DNA of 64,000 nucleotides from Stutzerimonas azotifigens DSM 17556 (GTDB taxonomy: Bacteria; Pseudomonadota; Gammaproteobacteria; Pseudomonadales; Pseudomonadaceae), in the NCBI RefSeq assembly GCF_000425625.1, contig NZ_KE384413.1, positions 108,504-172,503 of the forward strand, in the 5' to 3' direction. The notes below the pieces were generated by a model, which was not told the origin of the DNA, did no database searches, and saw nothing but the letters and a program-made list of their open reading frames with translations. The translations under genes and the position numbers were made by a program. This document shows positions 8,868-21,733 of the stretch, piece by piece; position 1 is the stretch's first letter, and every line of letters starts with the position of its first letter.

Positions 8868-9440
8868 TCAGATCAGACCGGCGAAGCCCATGAAGGCCAT
8901 CGCCAGCAACCCGGCGGTGACGAAAGCGATGGGCGCGCCGGCGAAGGCCGCCGGCACGCTGGCCAGCGCCAGCCGCTCGCGCAGGCCGGCGAAGATCACC
9001 ATCACCAGGGCGAAGCCCAGCGCCGAGCCCAGCCCGAACAACCCCGCCTCGGCCAGCCCGTGGCCTTCGCGGGCGCTGATCAGCGGCACGCCCAGCACCG
9101 CGCAGTTGGTGGTGATCAGCGGCAGGTAGATGCCCAGCGAGCGGTACAGCGGCGGGCTGGCCTTACGGATGATCATCTCCAGCAGTTGCACCAGCCCGGC
9201 GATGACCAGGATGTAGGACAGGATGCGCAGGAAGCCGATGCCCAGCGGCAACAGCACGTAGTGCTCCAGCAGCCAGCTGCTGAGGCCGCCGAGGGTCATC
9301 ACCAGGGTCGTCGCCAGGCCCATGCCCAGCGAGGGGTCGAGCTTGCCGGACACCCCCATGAACGGACACAGGCCGAGGAAGTGGACCAGCACCACGTTGT
9401 TGACCAGCACGGTACCGATCAGAAACAGCGCATATTCCAT
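8868..9440 (-). CDS. rnfA: RnfA, membrane subunit, first gene of the nif-linked rnf operon
   Basis: 190 residues with six membrane segments, typical length. It has the family signatures [20 protein letters not shown] near the N-terminus and [13 protein letters not shown] near 110, each with the conserved cysteine of the RnfA/RnfE metal site. It starts the seven-gene rnf block, which continues through nafY. A sigma-54 promoter at 9506-9521 and NifA-type sites farther upstream indicate that the operon is nitrogen-fixation regulated. Confidence 0.95.
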   Translation of the reverse strand: MEYALFLIGTVLVNNVVLVHFLGLCPFMGVSGKLDPSLGMGLATTLVMTLGGLSSWLLEHYVLLPLGIGFLRILSYILVIAGLVQLLEMIIRKASPPLYRSLGIYLPLITTNCAVLGVPLISAREGHGLAEAGLFGLGSALGFALVMVIFAGLRERLALASVPAAFAGAPIAFVTAGLLAMAFMGFAGLI

Positions 9441-9505
9441 AACCCCTCCCGGTGTTTTCAGCGGCCTGCACCCTTGTCGGGCAGTGCCGCCTGCCGGAGG
9501 GTTTT

Positions 9506-9521
9506 TGCATCAAGCATGCCA
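9506..9521 (-). promoter_or_regulatory. Sigma-54 promoter of the rnf-nafY operon
   Basis: Read on the minus strand, TGGCATGCTTGATGCA matches the -24/-12 consensus TGGCACG-N4-TTGCW, with GG and GC exactly 10 bases apart. It lies 66 bases upstream of the rnfA start codon. NifA-type sites lie farther upstream at 9628 and 9670. Confidence 0.85.
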
Positions 9522-9594
9522 CGCCCCTGCAGGCGTCCTGCGGTCCCGCGGGAGGCCCGAATTCATTGATGCAGATCAACGAAAGGCGAGATAG

Positions 9595-11412
<1,818 letters not shown>

Positions 11413-11427
11413 CGGGAGGGCCAGCGC

Positions 11428-12993
<1,566 letters not shown>

Positions 12994-13006
12994 GGGGATG
13001 GGCACT

Positions 13007-13393
<387 letters not shown>

Positions 13394-13728
13394 GGGCTTT
13401 CCTCCATGCCGAGGGCTTCTTTCCTCGAAAGTCTGGAAGGATAGCCGCCCTTCCCCTGCCCTTCATCCAGGCACACTCCGCCCGGCGCCAACGGGGTACC
13501 GGCCTGCGCCGGTATGACAGCGTAGGGCTTCAGCCCACCAGAGGCCGAAAGTCTGGTCTCCAGGCGCGCTGAAGCGAAGCGTCCGGTCCCATCTCTGGCT
13601 TCGCCCCACCGTAGGAGCGAGCTTGCTCGCGAAGGAACGCAGCGCCGGCGATCGAATCCGTTCGCGACCAAGGTCGCTCCTACATCCAGTGCCGGTCTCG
13701 CTGCCCACCCTACGCCCACCCGTCGCCA
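13394..13728. repeat. Gene-free gap with a REP-type inverted pair
   Basis: The clearest element is at 13611-13684: GTAGGAGCGAGCTTGCTCGC on one side and GCGACCAAGGTCGCTCCTAC on the other, forming an inverted pair around 35 bases. The GAGCGAGCTTGCTCGCGAA motif is a familiar Pseudomonas REP element and recurs at 59.0-59.15 kb. I see no gene in this gap. Confidence 0.75.
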
Positions 13729-14145
13729 TCACCGCTCTCGACCCTCGCCCTCCTCCGGCAGCCTGGCAATCACCTTGATCTCGAACTGGAAGCCGTAGAG
13801 CCAGGTCACCCCGACGGCAGTCACGGTCGGGTGCGGTGCCTCGCCCCAGAACTCGGACACCACCAGGTTCCAGGCCCGCTCGAAGATCGCCTCGGGTTCG
13901 ACCATGAAGACGGTCACGTCGACCACGTCGTCGAAGGTGCAGCCCGCCTCTTTCAGGATCGCGTTCAGGTTCTCGAACGCGCGCCGGACCTGTGTCTCCA
14001 GCTCCGGCTCAGGCGAGCCGTCCTCGCGGCTGCCGACCTGCCCGGACACGAACAGCAAGCCGTTGGCACGGACCGCCGGCGAATAACGATTGAGTTCGTA
14101 GAGCGCCTGGCGCCCGGCTGGGAAGACCACGTCTCGCTTGGCCAT
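13729..14145 (-). CDS. RidA family (YjgF/YER057c/UK114) protein
   Basis: 138 residues with RidA-family features: LNRYSPAVRANGLLFVSGQVG, AFENLNAILKEAGCTFDDVV and a C-terminal FEIKVIARLP. Family members hydrolyse reactive enamines/imines or act in catabolic pathways. The usual catalytic arginine region is represented by HPTVTAVGVTWL, which lacks the canonical P-x-R-S pattern, so it may belong to a divergent subgroup. GGAGGT lies upstream of the ATG at 14145. It is divergent from the LysR gene at 14294, a likely regulator. Confidence 0.88.
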   Translation of the reverse strand: MAKRDVVFPAGRQALYELNRYSPAVRANGLLFVSGQVGSREDGSPEPELETQVRRAFENLNAILKEAGCTFDDVVDVTVFMVEPEAIFERAWNLVVSEFWGEAPHPTVTAVGVTWLYGFQFEIKVIARLPEEGEGRER

Positions 14146-14247
14146 GAGAGTCACCTCCAGTGGTGGGCCTTGCCGGCCCGTGTATTGACGATGGAGGGAC
14201 TGTAGGCCCGCCTCCTCGCTGGATAAACTCGCAAGCCCAGCCAAGAC

Positions 14248-14266
14248 TGTTTGCAGATTCCAAACA
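14248..14266. promoter_or_regulatory. Inverted repeat between ridA-like and LysR genes (candidate LysR box)
   Basis: TGTTTG and CAAACA are perfect arms separated by 7 bases, with the T-N11-A pattern of LysR boxes inside. The repeat lies 27 bases upstream of the LysR start codon in a 148-base divergent region. Placement fits autoregulation and control of the RidA-like gene. Confidence 0.55.
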
Positions 14267-14293
14267 ATTGCAAGCCGAAAGACAGGAGCAGCG

Positions 14294-15220
14294 ATGGACC
14301 GTTTCGATGCGATGCAGGCCTTCGCCCGCGTGGTGGAAACCGGCAGCTTCACCAAGGCGGCCGAGACCCTGCACATGAGCAAGACCAGCGTTACCCAGCT
14401 GATCCAGCAGCTGGAAGCACGGCTGCGCGTCCGCCTGCTCAACCGCACCACGCGCAAGGTCAATGTCACCGCCGACGGCGCCGCCTACTACGAACGCGTG
14501 GTGCGCCTGCTGGCCGACATGGACGACGCCGAGACCAGCCTGTCCAGCGCCTCGGCCGCGCCCAGGGGCCGGCTGCGGGTGGACGTGCCCAGCCCATTCG
14601 CGCGCATGATCCTGGTACCGGCGCTGCCGGCCTTCCACGCGCGCTACCCCGACATCCAGTTCGACATGGGCGTGAGCGACCGCCGGGTCGACCTCATCGG
14701 CGAGAACGTCGACTGCGTGGTGCGCGGCGGGGAAATCACCGACCAGTCGCTGGTGGCCCGCCACGTCGGCGACCTGCGCCTGGGCGTCTACGCCGCGCCG
14801 AGCTACCTGGAACGCGCCGGCACGCCCCGGCATCCGCGCGAGCTGGAAGACACCCACCACCGCATCGTCGGCTTTCTATGGGCGCGCTCCGGCAAGGTCT
14901 TCCCCTACGCCATGCATGGCCACGGCGAACGCGTCGAGGTGCTCGGCCGCTACGTGCTCGCCGTCGATGACGGCAATGCCTACCTCGCCGCGGGCCTCGC
15001 CGGCCTCGGCATCCTCTGGCTGCCGGACTACATGTCCCGCGAGCACCTGGCCCGTGGCGAGCTGGTGCCGCTGTTCAAAGACTGGCAACTCAACCCGATG
15101 CCCATGTACGTGGCCTACCCGCCGAACCGGCACGTCAGCGCCAAGCTGCGGGTGTTTATTGATTGGATTGTTGAGTTGATGGGGGAGCATGCGCCGGTTA
15201 TGGGTCGGCGTGGTTTATGA
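14294..15220 (+). CDS. LysR family transcriptional regulator
   Basis: 308 residues. The N-terminal winged helix-turn-helix (about 1-60) reads FARVVETGSFTKAAETLHMS and LEARLRVRLLNRTTRKV, typical of the CrgA/AaeR-like group. The rest is a periplasmic-binding-fold effector domain (RGRLRVDVPSPFARMI onward). It is divergent from the RidA-like gene and probably controls it. The 3' end, from about 15150, becomes AT-richer, marking the edge of the first foreign patch. Confidence 0.92.
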   Translation: MDRFDAMQAFARVVETGSFTKAAETLHMSKTSVTQLIQQLEARLRVRLLNRTTRKVNVTADGAAYYERVVRLLADMDDAETSLSSASAAPRGRLRVDVPSPFARMILVPALPAFHARYPDIQFDMGVSDRRVDLIGENVDCVVRGGEITDQSLVARHVGDLRLGVYAAPSYLERAGTPRHPRELEDTHHRIVGFLWARSGKVFPYAMHGHGERVEVLGRYVLAVDDGNAYLAAGLAGLGILWLPDYMSREHLARGELVPLFKDWQLNPMPMYVAYPPNRHVSAKLRVFIDWIVELMGEHAPVMGRRGL

Positions 15221-15546
15221 TCAAGCGCCGGGGCAAGGTAAAGGACCTCGTGGTGCTTGATAAAGCTCAGCTTTTGAGTCTGTCATCTCATTATATATCT
15301 GTTGTTAAATTAAGCATTATTGCACTAGCTCATGCCCGAACGATAGCGAGCAAATGAATGCTAAGAACCCCAAAAATCCATACATTCACAAAAGCAGACT
15401 TGCATGCGTTGAGACTTCCTTGCTCGCAAGGGATAGACTTTGCCTGAGCATTTGCATGATCGACGAACACCGCACAAGCAAATCACGTAATGACGATTTA
15501 ATTTTTTTAGATAAGCCATCATTCAACAGCCTCTTATTAATTTTTA
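15221..15546. other. AT-rich gap at the left edge of a foreign patch
   Basis: The 326 bases are markedly AT-richer than the DNA to the left. They probably hold the promoter of the ATPase gene that follows. A short open frame at 15354-15596 overlaps that gene and has no ribosome site, so I do not call it. No tRNA, direct repeat or integrase was seen. Confidence 0.4.
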
Positions 15547-16764
15547 ATGGAGCTCGCCATGAGCGAAACTGTATTCCTACAGCGTGTTGTTCTTAGAAAC
15601 TATAAAAGCATTGGCCATTGCGACATCCAACTAGGCCCACTTACATATTTAGTAGGCGGCAACGGTGCGGGGAAAAGCAATTTCCTCGATGCACTTCAAT
15701 TGGTGAGTGACGCGTTGAATGGCTCTTTGGACAACGCACTAAATGAGCGTGGCGGCCTAAGCGAAGTTCGGCGCCGTTCTCGCGGCCACCCAACGCACTT
15801 TGGTATTCGATTGGAGTTTTGTCTTCCAAATGGACGGCAGGGACATTTTGCCTTCAACGTGGGCGCACTTAAGGACCGTGGATATGAAGTCCAAACGGAA
15901 GAATGCGTCATCGAAGGTATTGGCAAAGGACCGTTTTATCGTATCCAACGGGGGAAACTACGTGACAGTAGCGAGGCTACCTTTCCGGCGGTAACCGCAG
16001 ATCGTCTGGCACTGGTAGCAGCATCAGGGATGGCTGCTTTCCGCCCGGTCTTCGACGCACTTTCCTGCATGAGCCTTTACAACCTGAACCCAAAATTAAT
16101 GCGCGAGTTACAGAAACCGCAGGAAGGACGGTTACTTAAGTCGGCAGGAGAGAACATTGCCAGCGTAATTGGGCACCTAGAGCGGGTGAATGACGGCCAG
16201 ACGAAGGTCATTGAGGAATATCTTCACGTAGTGGTTCCCATGGTTCATGGGGTTCAGCGCAAACAGGTAGGGCCTATGGAGACGTTGGAATTTCGGCAGG
16301 ACATGGCAGGATCGAAGGATCCTTGGCGTTTTCTTGCGCAAAATATGTCTGACGGCACTCTGCGCGCGCTTGGAGTACTAGTGGCATTGTTCCAAGCCAA
16401 TCGTGACTATTCACCGTCTCTAGTAGGTATCGAAGAACCGGAAACGGCCTTGCATCCCGCCGCGAGCTCCGCGTTGCGCGAGGCGCTAGTGCGTGCATCG
16501 CAAAATACTCAGATCATTGTGACAAGCCATAGTCCGGATCTTCTCGATGATCGAAATATATCCATGGATGCGATCCTCGCCGTTGTTTCCGAAGGAGGGG
16601 AAACGCGCATTGCACCGCTGGACGAAGCCTCACGAGAGAGCATGCACCAGCATTTGTTTTCAGCAGGAGAACTACTTCGCCTGAACCAGTTAGAGCCTGA
16701 CAGAGCTTTCCTAGACGCCCAAGAACGACGACAAACCGAGCTATTTGGGAGTGGCGAAGCATGA
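15547..16764 (+). CDS. OLD-like AAA family ATPase (AAA_21 type)
   Basis: 405 residues, or about 401 if the second ATG at 15559 is used. Walker A GGNGAGKSN is near residue 40 after LRNYKSIGHCDI, the usual opening of RecF/OLD-type ABC ATPases. The signature-like segment QNMSDGTLRALGVLVALF is near 265, Walker B VGIEEPETALHP near 295, and the switch TSHSPDLLD near 330. There is no nuclease domain in this chain; the next gene, overlapping by ATGA, supplies a TOPRIM-like partner. Such split pairs are known from phage defence loci. GC content is well below that of the flanking genes, suggesting transfer. Confidence 0.88.
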   Translation: MELAMSETVFLQRVVLRNYKSIGHCDIQLGPLTYLVGGNGAGKSNFLDALQLVSDALNGSLDNALNERGGLSEVRRRSRGHPTHFGIRLEFCLPNGRQGHFAFNVGALKDRGYEVQTEECVIEGIGKGPFYRIQRGKLRDSSEATFPAVTADRLALVAASGMAAFRPVFDALSCMSLYNLNPKLMRELQKPQEGRLLKSAGENIASVIGHLERVNDGQTKVIEEYLHVVVPMVHGVQRKQVGPMETLEFRQDMAGSKDPWRFLAQNMSDGTLRALGVLVALFQANRDYSPSLVGIEEPETALHPAASSALREALVRASQNTQIIVTSHSPDLLDDRNISMDAILAVVSEGGETRIAPLDEASRESMHQHLFSAGELLRLNQLEPDRAFLDAQERRQTELFGSGEA

Positions 16765-17363
16765 AAATCGTCAGCATCGTCGAGGGAGACGGCGAAGTGG
16801 CAGCAGTACCAATCCTGCTGCGTCGCTTAGCCCAATGGCGTACCCCTGGTCAGTTTCCTGACGTACAAACACCCATTCGCGTATATAAGGATCGTTTCCT
16901 TAACCGAAATGAAGAATTCCAACGTCATCTTTCTTTGGCAGCCAAAAAATGTGGTGCGAATGGGTGGATTCTGGTGCTGCTGGACGCTGATGATGATTGC
17001 CCGGCCACCCTGGGGGAAAAAATTTTACAACGTGACCAAGCTTGTGTACCGCATAGGCCTGTGTCGGTGGTATTGGCCAATCGGGAATATGAAGCATGGT
17101 TTATTGCAGCCGCGGCATCGCTACACGGACACCGTGGTTTTTGTTCTGCACCGCCGGATGAAGAGGTTGACCCTGAAATTCCCCGAAATGCCAAAGGATG
17201 GATACGCGAAAGAATGAACAATCGCGCTTATGGCGAAACAACCGACCAGCCAGCATTTACAGCACGTTTTGACTTCCAGCAAGCGTTTGACCGGAGCCGG
17301 TCTTTTCGAAAGCTGTGCGCCGAATGGGATCGGCATCACACGCACCCGGTACAAAGCGACTGA
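16761..17363 (+). CDS. DUF4276/TOPRIM-like partner of the OLD-like ATPase
   Basis: 200 residues. It opens IVSIVEGDGEVAAVPILLRR, with Glu8 in the TOPRIM-type first motif, and has LLDADDDC at about 73-80, the second acidic motif. This is the pattern of DUF4276/RloB-like proteins related to the nuclease half of OLD proteins. VLANREYEAWFIAAA at about 105-119 is a family hallmark. Its ATG overlaps the ATPase stop, so the two act together. A defence role (DNA cleavage or abortive infection) is inferred from family and context only. Confidence 0.85.
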   Translation: MKIVSIVEGDGEVAAVPILLRRLAQWRTPGQFPDVQTPIRVYKDRFLNRNEEFQRHLSLAAKKCGANGWILVLLDADDDCPATLGEKILQRDQACVPHRPVSVVLANREYEAWFIAAAASLHGHRGFCSAPPDEEVDPEIPRNAKGWIRERMNNRAYGETTDQPAFTARFDFQQAFDRSRSFRKLCAEWDRHHTHPVQSD

Positions 17364-17557
17364 AACGACCAGACGCCATCGCTCGACATTCCAGATAAAA
17401 ATCAAGCGCGCTTCACCTTTCCATCCCGAATAACCAAGGCCAAAATTCATATCGCCAGGCGAGGAGGATGAGGGTGCGTTAGGAGTTTGCGGAGCCCGAA
17501 TAACAGCGGCAAGTCGCGGATATCTGCTTTAAGCGCCACACCGGCCGAAAACAGACA

Positions 17558-18457
17558 CTAGCCCTCAGGATCAGGCACCCCCTTCTCCAACCGCGGCCCT
17601 GCCCATTCCACGAACGCCCTCACCCGCGGCGAAAGCTGCAACGAATGCGGATAAACCAGCTGGATCGGCAGGTCCACCGGCTCGAACGCCCTGAGTATCC
17701 GGACCAGCCGCCCATCGGCCAGCTCGTCCGCCACCTGGTAGTGCATCAGTCGCGTGATGCCCAGGCCCTGCACGCAGGCCAGGCTGGCGGTGCGGATCTG
17801 GTTGCATACGAGCCTCGGCGTGGTGGGTTCGGCGAGTTCCTTGCCGTCGTGGCGGTAGTACCAGTGCCGGCCTTGGGAGGCGAGTGCGATGCAGGCGTGG
17901 TCGCGTAGCGCCGCCGGGCTGTCGATGGCCGGGGCGCTGCGCAGGTAGTCGGGGCTTGCGCAGGTCACCAGCCGGGTGGCGCCGACCTGGCGCGCCACCA
18001 TGGTCGAGTCGGGCAGGTGGCCGATACGTAGCGCGAGGTCGAGGCGCTCGTCGAGCAGCGGGAGCAGGTGGTCGTTCAGGCTCAGCTCGATGCGCAGCTC
18101 GGGATGTTCCTTGAGGAAGGCGTTCACCAGCGGTGCGACGTAGCGCTGGCCGAACTCGACGGGCGCGGTCAGGCGCAGCAGGCCGCGAACGACACCGTCG
18201 TGCGCCGCCAGGCGCTGCTCCATGTCGTCGAAGTCCGCGAGCATGCGGCGGCTCCAGGCCAGGTACTCCTGGCCCTCGTCGGTCAGAGCCATGCGCCGCG
18301 TGCTGCGGTTCAGCAATCGAACCCCCAGGTGGCGCTCCAGCGCCGCCAGCGAGCGCACGAGCGACGCCACGGACTGGCCCGTCGCCTCGGCCGCCGAACT
18401 CAGGCTGCCGTTTTCGACGATCCGGACGAAATTGGCCATTGCCTTGAGCCTGTCCAT
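17558..18457 (-). CDS. LysR family transcriptional regulator
   Basis: 299 residues with an N-terminal HTH (FVRIVENGSLSSAAEATGQS, LERHLGVRLLNRSTRRM) and a LysR substrate-binding domain. The ATG at 18457 is preferred because AAGG lies about 5 bases upstream; a GTG two codons earlier is possible. It is divergent from the glyoxalase-like/GST pair starting at 18570, the likely target. High-GC composition resumes here after the foreign patch. Confidence 0.92.
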   Translation of the reverse strand: MDRLKAMANFVRIVENGSLSSAAEATGQSVASLVRSLAALERHLGVRLLNRSTRRMALTDEGQEYLAWSRRMLADFDDMEQRLAAHDGVVRGLLRLTAPVEFGQRYVAPLVNAFLKEHPELRIELSLNDHLLPLLDERLDLALRIGHLPDSTMVARQVGATRLVTCASPDYLRSAPAIDSPAALRDHACIALASQGRHWYYRHDGKELAEPTTPRLVCNQIRTASLACVQGLGITRLMHYQVADELADGRLVRILRAFEPVDLPIQLVYPHSLQLSPRVRAFVEWAGPRLEKGVPDPEG

Positions 18458-18569
18458 TGCCACCTTCGATCTCTGCGTTCAATGCACAAGTATTGTCAGG
18501 TTCAAGCCATAGGTGAAACGGGCAGACCGGCAGACACTTCGGTGACCGACCTCAACCGGAGCGACTGCC

Positions 18570-18998
18570 ATGACCGAGCGACCCAGCCCAGCGCGCATTC
18601 TTTGCTACGACCACATCGGTATCCGCGTCAGCGACAAGCCCCGGGCGATGGCCTTCTACCAGGCGCTCGGGTTCGTGGAGACCGCGAGCTTTCCGCTGTT
18701 CGAGGCCAACGAGATGGTGAGCGCCGACGGGGTGCGTATCAACCTGATCTTCAACGGCGCCCGCATCCCCGATGCGCACAACGTCCTGCTGGATGCGCCG
18801 GTGAAGCTGCCGGGCATGACCCACCCGGCCTTCATCGTCGATGACCTCGAGGTGCTTCAGGGCTGGCTGGGCGAACGGGGCATCCTCATCACCGAGGGGC
18901 CGCACCCCATCGGCCCCCGACGGGTCGCGCTGTTCATCCGCGACCCCGACGGCAATGTCCTCGAATTCAATCAACTCGTCGAAGGAGATGCGCAATGA
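18570..18998 (+). CDS. VOC-fold (glyoxalase-like) protein
   Basis: 142 residues of the vicinal oxygen chelate superfamily: YDHIGIRVSDKPRAMAFYQA, HPAFIVDDLEVLQGWL and IRDPDGNVLEFNQLVE. The first histidine and the last glutamate are at the usual metal-binding positions, so a metal site is plausible. Its stop overlaps the start of the GST gene by four bases. Together with the divergent LysR gene it forms a small detoxification-type locus. Confidence 0.9.
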   Translation: MTERPSPARILCYDHIGIRVSDKPRAMAFYQALGFVETASFPLFEANEMVSADGVRINLIFNGARIPDAHNVLLDAPVKLPGMTHPAFIVDDLEVLQGWLGERGILITEGPHPIGPRRVALFIRDPDGNVLEFNQLVEGDAQ

Positions 18999-19582
18999 AA
19001 CTGTACGATCTGGATGCGTCCGGCAACTGCTACAAGGTCAGGCTCTTCGCGTCTCTGGCCCGTATCGAACTCGAACGGGTGCCAGTGGATATCCCGGGCG
19101 GCGAACACAAGCGGCCTCCGCTGTCGGACCTGAATCCGCTGGGGCAGCTGCCGATTCTGCAAGATGGCGCCCATGTCGTCCGGGACTCGCAGGCGATCCT
19201 GGTCTACCTCGCGGGCAAGTACGGCGGGCTGGCGTGGTGGCCGGCCCACCCGCTGGGGCAGGCGGAGATCGTCCAGTGGCTGTCGTTTGCCACCAACGAG
19301 GTCCAGCACAGCCTCTGTGCCGCGCGGCTGGTGGAGAGGTTCGGCTACGCACTGGACAAGCACGCGGCGCTGGCGAAATCGCCCGCCGTGCTCTCCATCC
19401 TCGACAGGCATCTGGAGCGCCATGACTGGCTGGCGATGGGTCGGCCGACGATCGCCGATTGCGCGGTCTATCCGTACGTCGCACTGGCCCCGGAAGGTGG
19501 CGTGGACCTCGAACCCTACAGGCACGTCGCAGGCTGGATGAAGCGGATGGAGGCTCTTCCCGGGTACCTGCCCAAGCCTTGA
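18995..19582 (+). CDS. Glutathione S-transferase family protein
   Basis: 195 residues. The thioredoxin-like N-terminal domain has LYDLDASGNCYKVRLFASL (catalytic-region Ser/Cys), LNPLGQLPIL with the cis-proline, and RDSQAILVYLA. The helical C-terminal domain includes MGRPTIADCAVYPYV, the conserved N-capping box. It is translationally coupled to the glyoxalase-like gene. Substrate unknown. Confidence 0.92.
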   Translation: MKLYDLDASGNCYKVRLFASLARIELERVPVDIPGGEHKRPPLSDLNPLGQLPILQDGAHVVRDSQAILVYLAGKYGGLAWWPAHPLGQAEIVQWLSFATNEVQHSLCAARLVERFGYALDKHAALAKSPAVLSILDRHLERHDWLAMGRPTIADCAVYPYVALAPEGGVDLEPYRHVAGWMKRMEALPGYLPKP

Positions 19583-19708
19583 GCGGGGTTCGTGGCGTCC
19601 GCAGAGCAGCGATTGGCCGCTCACCGCCATGCGACCTGTGGGTGCCAGGGGAAAGTCAAACCCGCAAGAAAGGGGAGCCAGGGGGCGAGCCCCATGGCCC
19701 TTGCCCAA

Positions 19709-19996
19709 TCAGCCACGCACGAAAGCGAGCAGATCGGCGTTGATCGTCTCGGCATTGACGGTCGGCATGCCGTGCGGGAAGCCCGGGTAGATCTTCAGGG
19801 TGCCGTTCTCGAGCAGCTTCGCCGACAGGACCCCCGCGTTCTCGTGGGGGACGATCTGGTCGTCGTCGCCATGCATCACCAGAACGGGAATCCTGATGGC
19901 CTTGAGGTCTTCGGTGAAGTCGGTCTGGGAGAAGGCGACGATGCCGTCGTAATGAGCCTTGGCGCCACCCATCATGCCCTGCCGCCACCAGCCCAC
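19709..19996 (-). pseudogene. Truncated alpha/beta hydrolase (chloroperoxidase type), C-terminal part only
   Basis: About 95 residues match the C-terminal third of non-haem chloroperoxidase-type hydrolases: WWRQGMMGGAKAHYDGIVAF, VLVMHGDDDQIVP with the catalytic Asp, and GFPHGMP with the catalytic His. The nucleophile and the whole N-terminal domain are missing. The frame has no ATG or ribosome site at its 5' end; the first in-frame start-like codon is a GTG at 19996. Immediately upstream is a signal-peptide-like start from another gene, then AT-rich foreign DNA. The gene was cut by a rearrangement. Confidence 0.8.
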
Positions 19997-20058
19997 GAGG
20001 ATGCTGCAACGGCATTCAGGAGCACGCCTGCAATGGCCGCACTGTTTCCGAGCTTCAT
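19972..20058 (-). other. Orphan signal-peptide-like ORF at the junction with foreign DNA
   Basis: ATG at 20058 opens a 28-codon frame whose product begins MKLGNSAAIAGVLLNAVAA, then SSWAGG, and stops inside the hydrolase remnant in another frame. It resembles the first exported residues of a secreted protein that lost the rest. Its ATG overlaps the stop of the large broken gene to the right (ATGA). It marks a junction where two unrelated gene fragments were joined. Confidence 0.4.
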
Positions 20059-21715
20059 GTTCTTGTTATCTCCGCTTGCGCTATGGCTGGTAGGTAATTT
20101 AGCTCCGTCTCAAACTCTTCATTATTAGAAGAATTTGACAGGATTTCTAGAATCTGAGGAATGCTAAAAAAACGAGAGCTTATAAATTGATCTCTTATGT
20201 CCTTGTATGCCTCCCTGAATTCGTCAGTTTTAAACTGACGATTTATCTCTCTGAGGTGGACATTAATCTTCTCATCGGCCTCTGAATCCCCGCTTTCAAT
20301 TTTCCCATTTATAAGGCTGTTCAGAATTTGACTTACAAAAAATCCATCTTGAATCCCAAAGTACCCAAACATCGAAACGGCGACCCGCTCGACTTGCCTA
20401 TCTTTTAGCTCAATCTTGGTTCCGTCCAAATATTGAATCTCTCCATTACGCCTTAACATGTACTCATGGCAGCCGGCCTGTGCCTGAGCATGTAGAAGTG
20501 ACTGTGCAATATCTATCATGGAGTGGAGTGGGCTTCCAGCTCTTGCATCAGATGTCAGTGTTTTTCTTTTAAGTTCAATAAAGATAACAGTTGACTCTGT
20601 TTCCACTATAAAGTCACACTCTCTCTCAGTGCTATTTATTTGCAGTTCATCTCTTACATTCTTAGGTATCTTGTATCTTTTGTTTTCTAAGAACTTGATG
20701 CCTGCGTCCCGCAGCGCACTGGCAAATAACTCCTCCGTAACATCTCCAATGAGCTTCCCATTAAGTCCACTTTCTTTGCATAACTCAAGAAGCGTAGAGT
20801 AGAAGCCATAACTGCACAGATTCGGATTTGGGTAAGCGTATCTCTGCTCTACAGAAACAAAAGGCCTCTCATAATAGTTCCTCAAGCTTATATGATTCGG
20901 CCACAAATATCCTTTGTTAATTTGCACCGTTGTGAATGACAGCTTTTCGAGCGCAACCGTGATCGAGGATTGTAAATGCTTATATTTTAATGCCTCAAAG
21001 ACTATATTGGAGTCGAATATCAGAGGCTTATCGTGCGTCGCCCGAGAAGAAGCCCACTAAAAAATATCAAGATAAAGTGAGATATCAACAGTAACCCCAG
21101 ATAATCTAGGGGAAGTAAAAACCCCGAACATTATCTTCTTGATATGCTTTACTGCTATTTGATCAATAGAAAACTTCTGATCATATTCAATTTGCCGGGT
21201 TATAGCCGCCAGAATAGTTTGAGGGGTGTGATGCATATCCTCAAATTTAGTAAAACTCTGCAAGCGCTTAGTCGCGAAGTAGTGCCTTGCAAGCTCAACA
21301 GACTCACTGTAGGTCTCAAATTTATTCTTTATTGATCTTGGGCAATGAAGATTGGCAAGTGCTAAGTTAAACAGGTAGCCCCACGGCCTATCTAGACTCA
21401 ACTGTTGGCCCTCAGAAGGCTCAGGCCTCAACAAGAAACGTCGCATCTCATTATCGTAATGCCGTAATGACATTTCTTGTATAACTGTCTCTAGCCCCAA
21501 AGCACCTAATTTTCTGAAATCCCGCTGCAACCTGTTAAGAATTTTTACCTCAAATTCCGGTGCGAACGTGACCTTGCCTTGAATTACGCTTGATTTATAC
21601 CCCTTCCCTTTAAGGTAAATAATAGACCTTGCTATTAATCGTTCGAATCAGGAGGGAAGATATAGCCGGGCAGTACATACAGGGCCGGTTCTCTATTCGC
21701 TCTTAGCCATAGCAT
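20055..21715 (-). pseudogene. Broken large gene with PD-(D/E)XK-like nuclease segment, third in the WYL-linked operon
   Basis: A coherent frame runs from about 21647 to 20055 but is interrupted by an in-frame TAG at 21057-21059. Its only plausible ATG (21715) lies in another frame, which closes at 21635. One small indel near 21640 would join LPGYIFPPDSN to ERLIARSIIYLKGKG. The intact product would be about 550 residues. Its C-terminal part contains ECDFIVETESTVIFIELKRK, which fits the D...ExK core of PD-(D/E)XK nucleases. It lies 20 bases past the upstream gene's stop. Family not recognised. Low GC. Two lesions argue for decay, although sequencing error is possible. Confidence 0.6.
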
Positions 21716-21733
21716 CTGAGTAATAACTTCCGA

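Noticed and set aside
15354..15596. 80-codon open frame in the AT-rich gap before the OLD-like ATPase
   Set aside because: No ribosome site, no recognisable features, and it overlaps the start of the well-supported ATPase gene in another frame.
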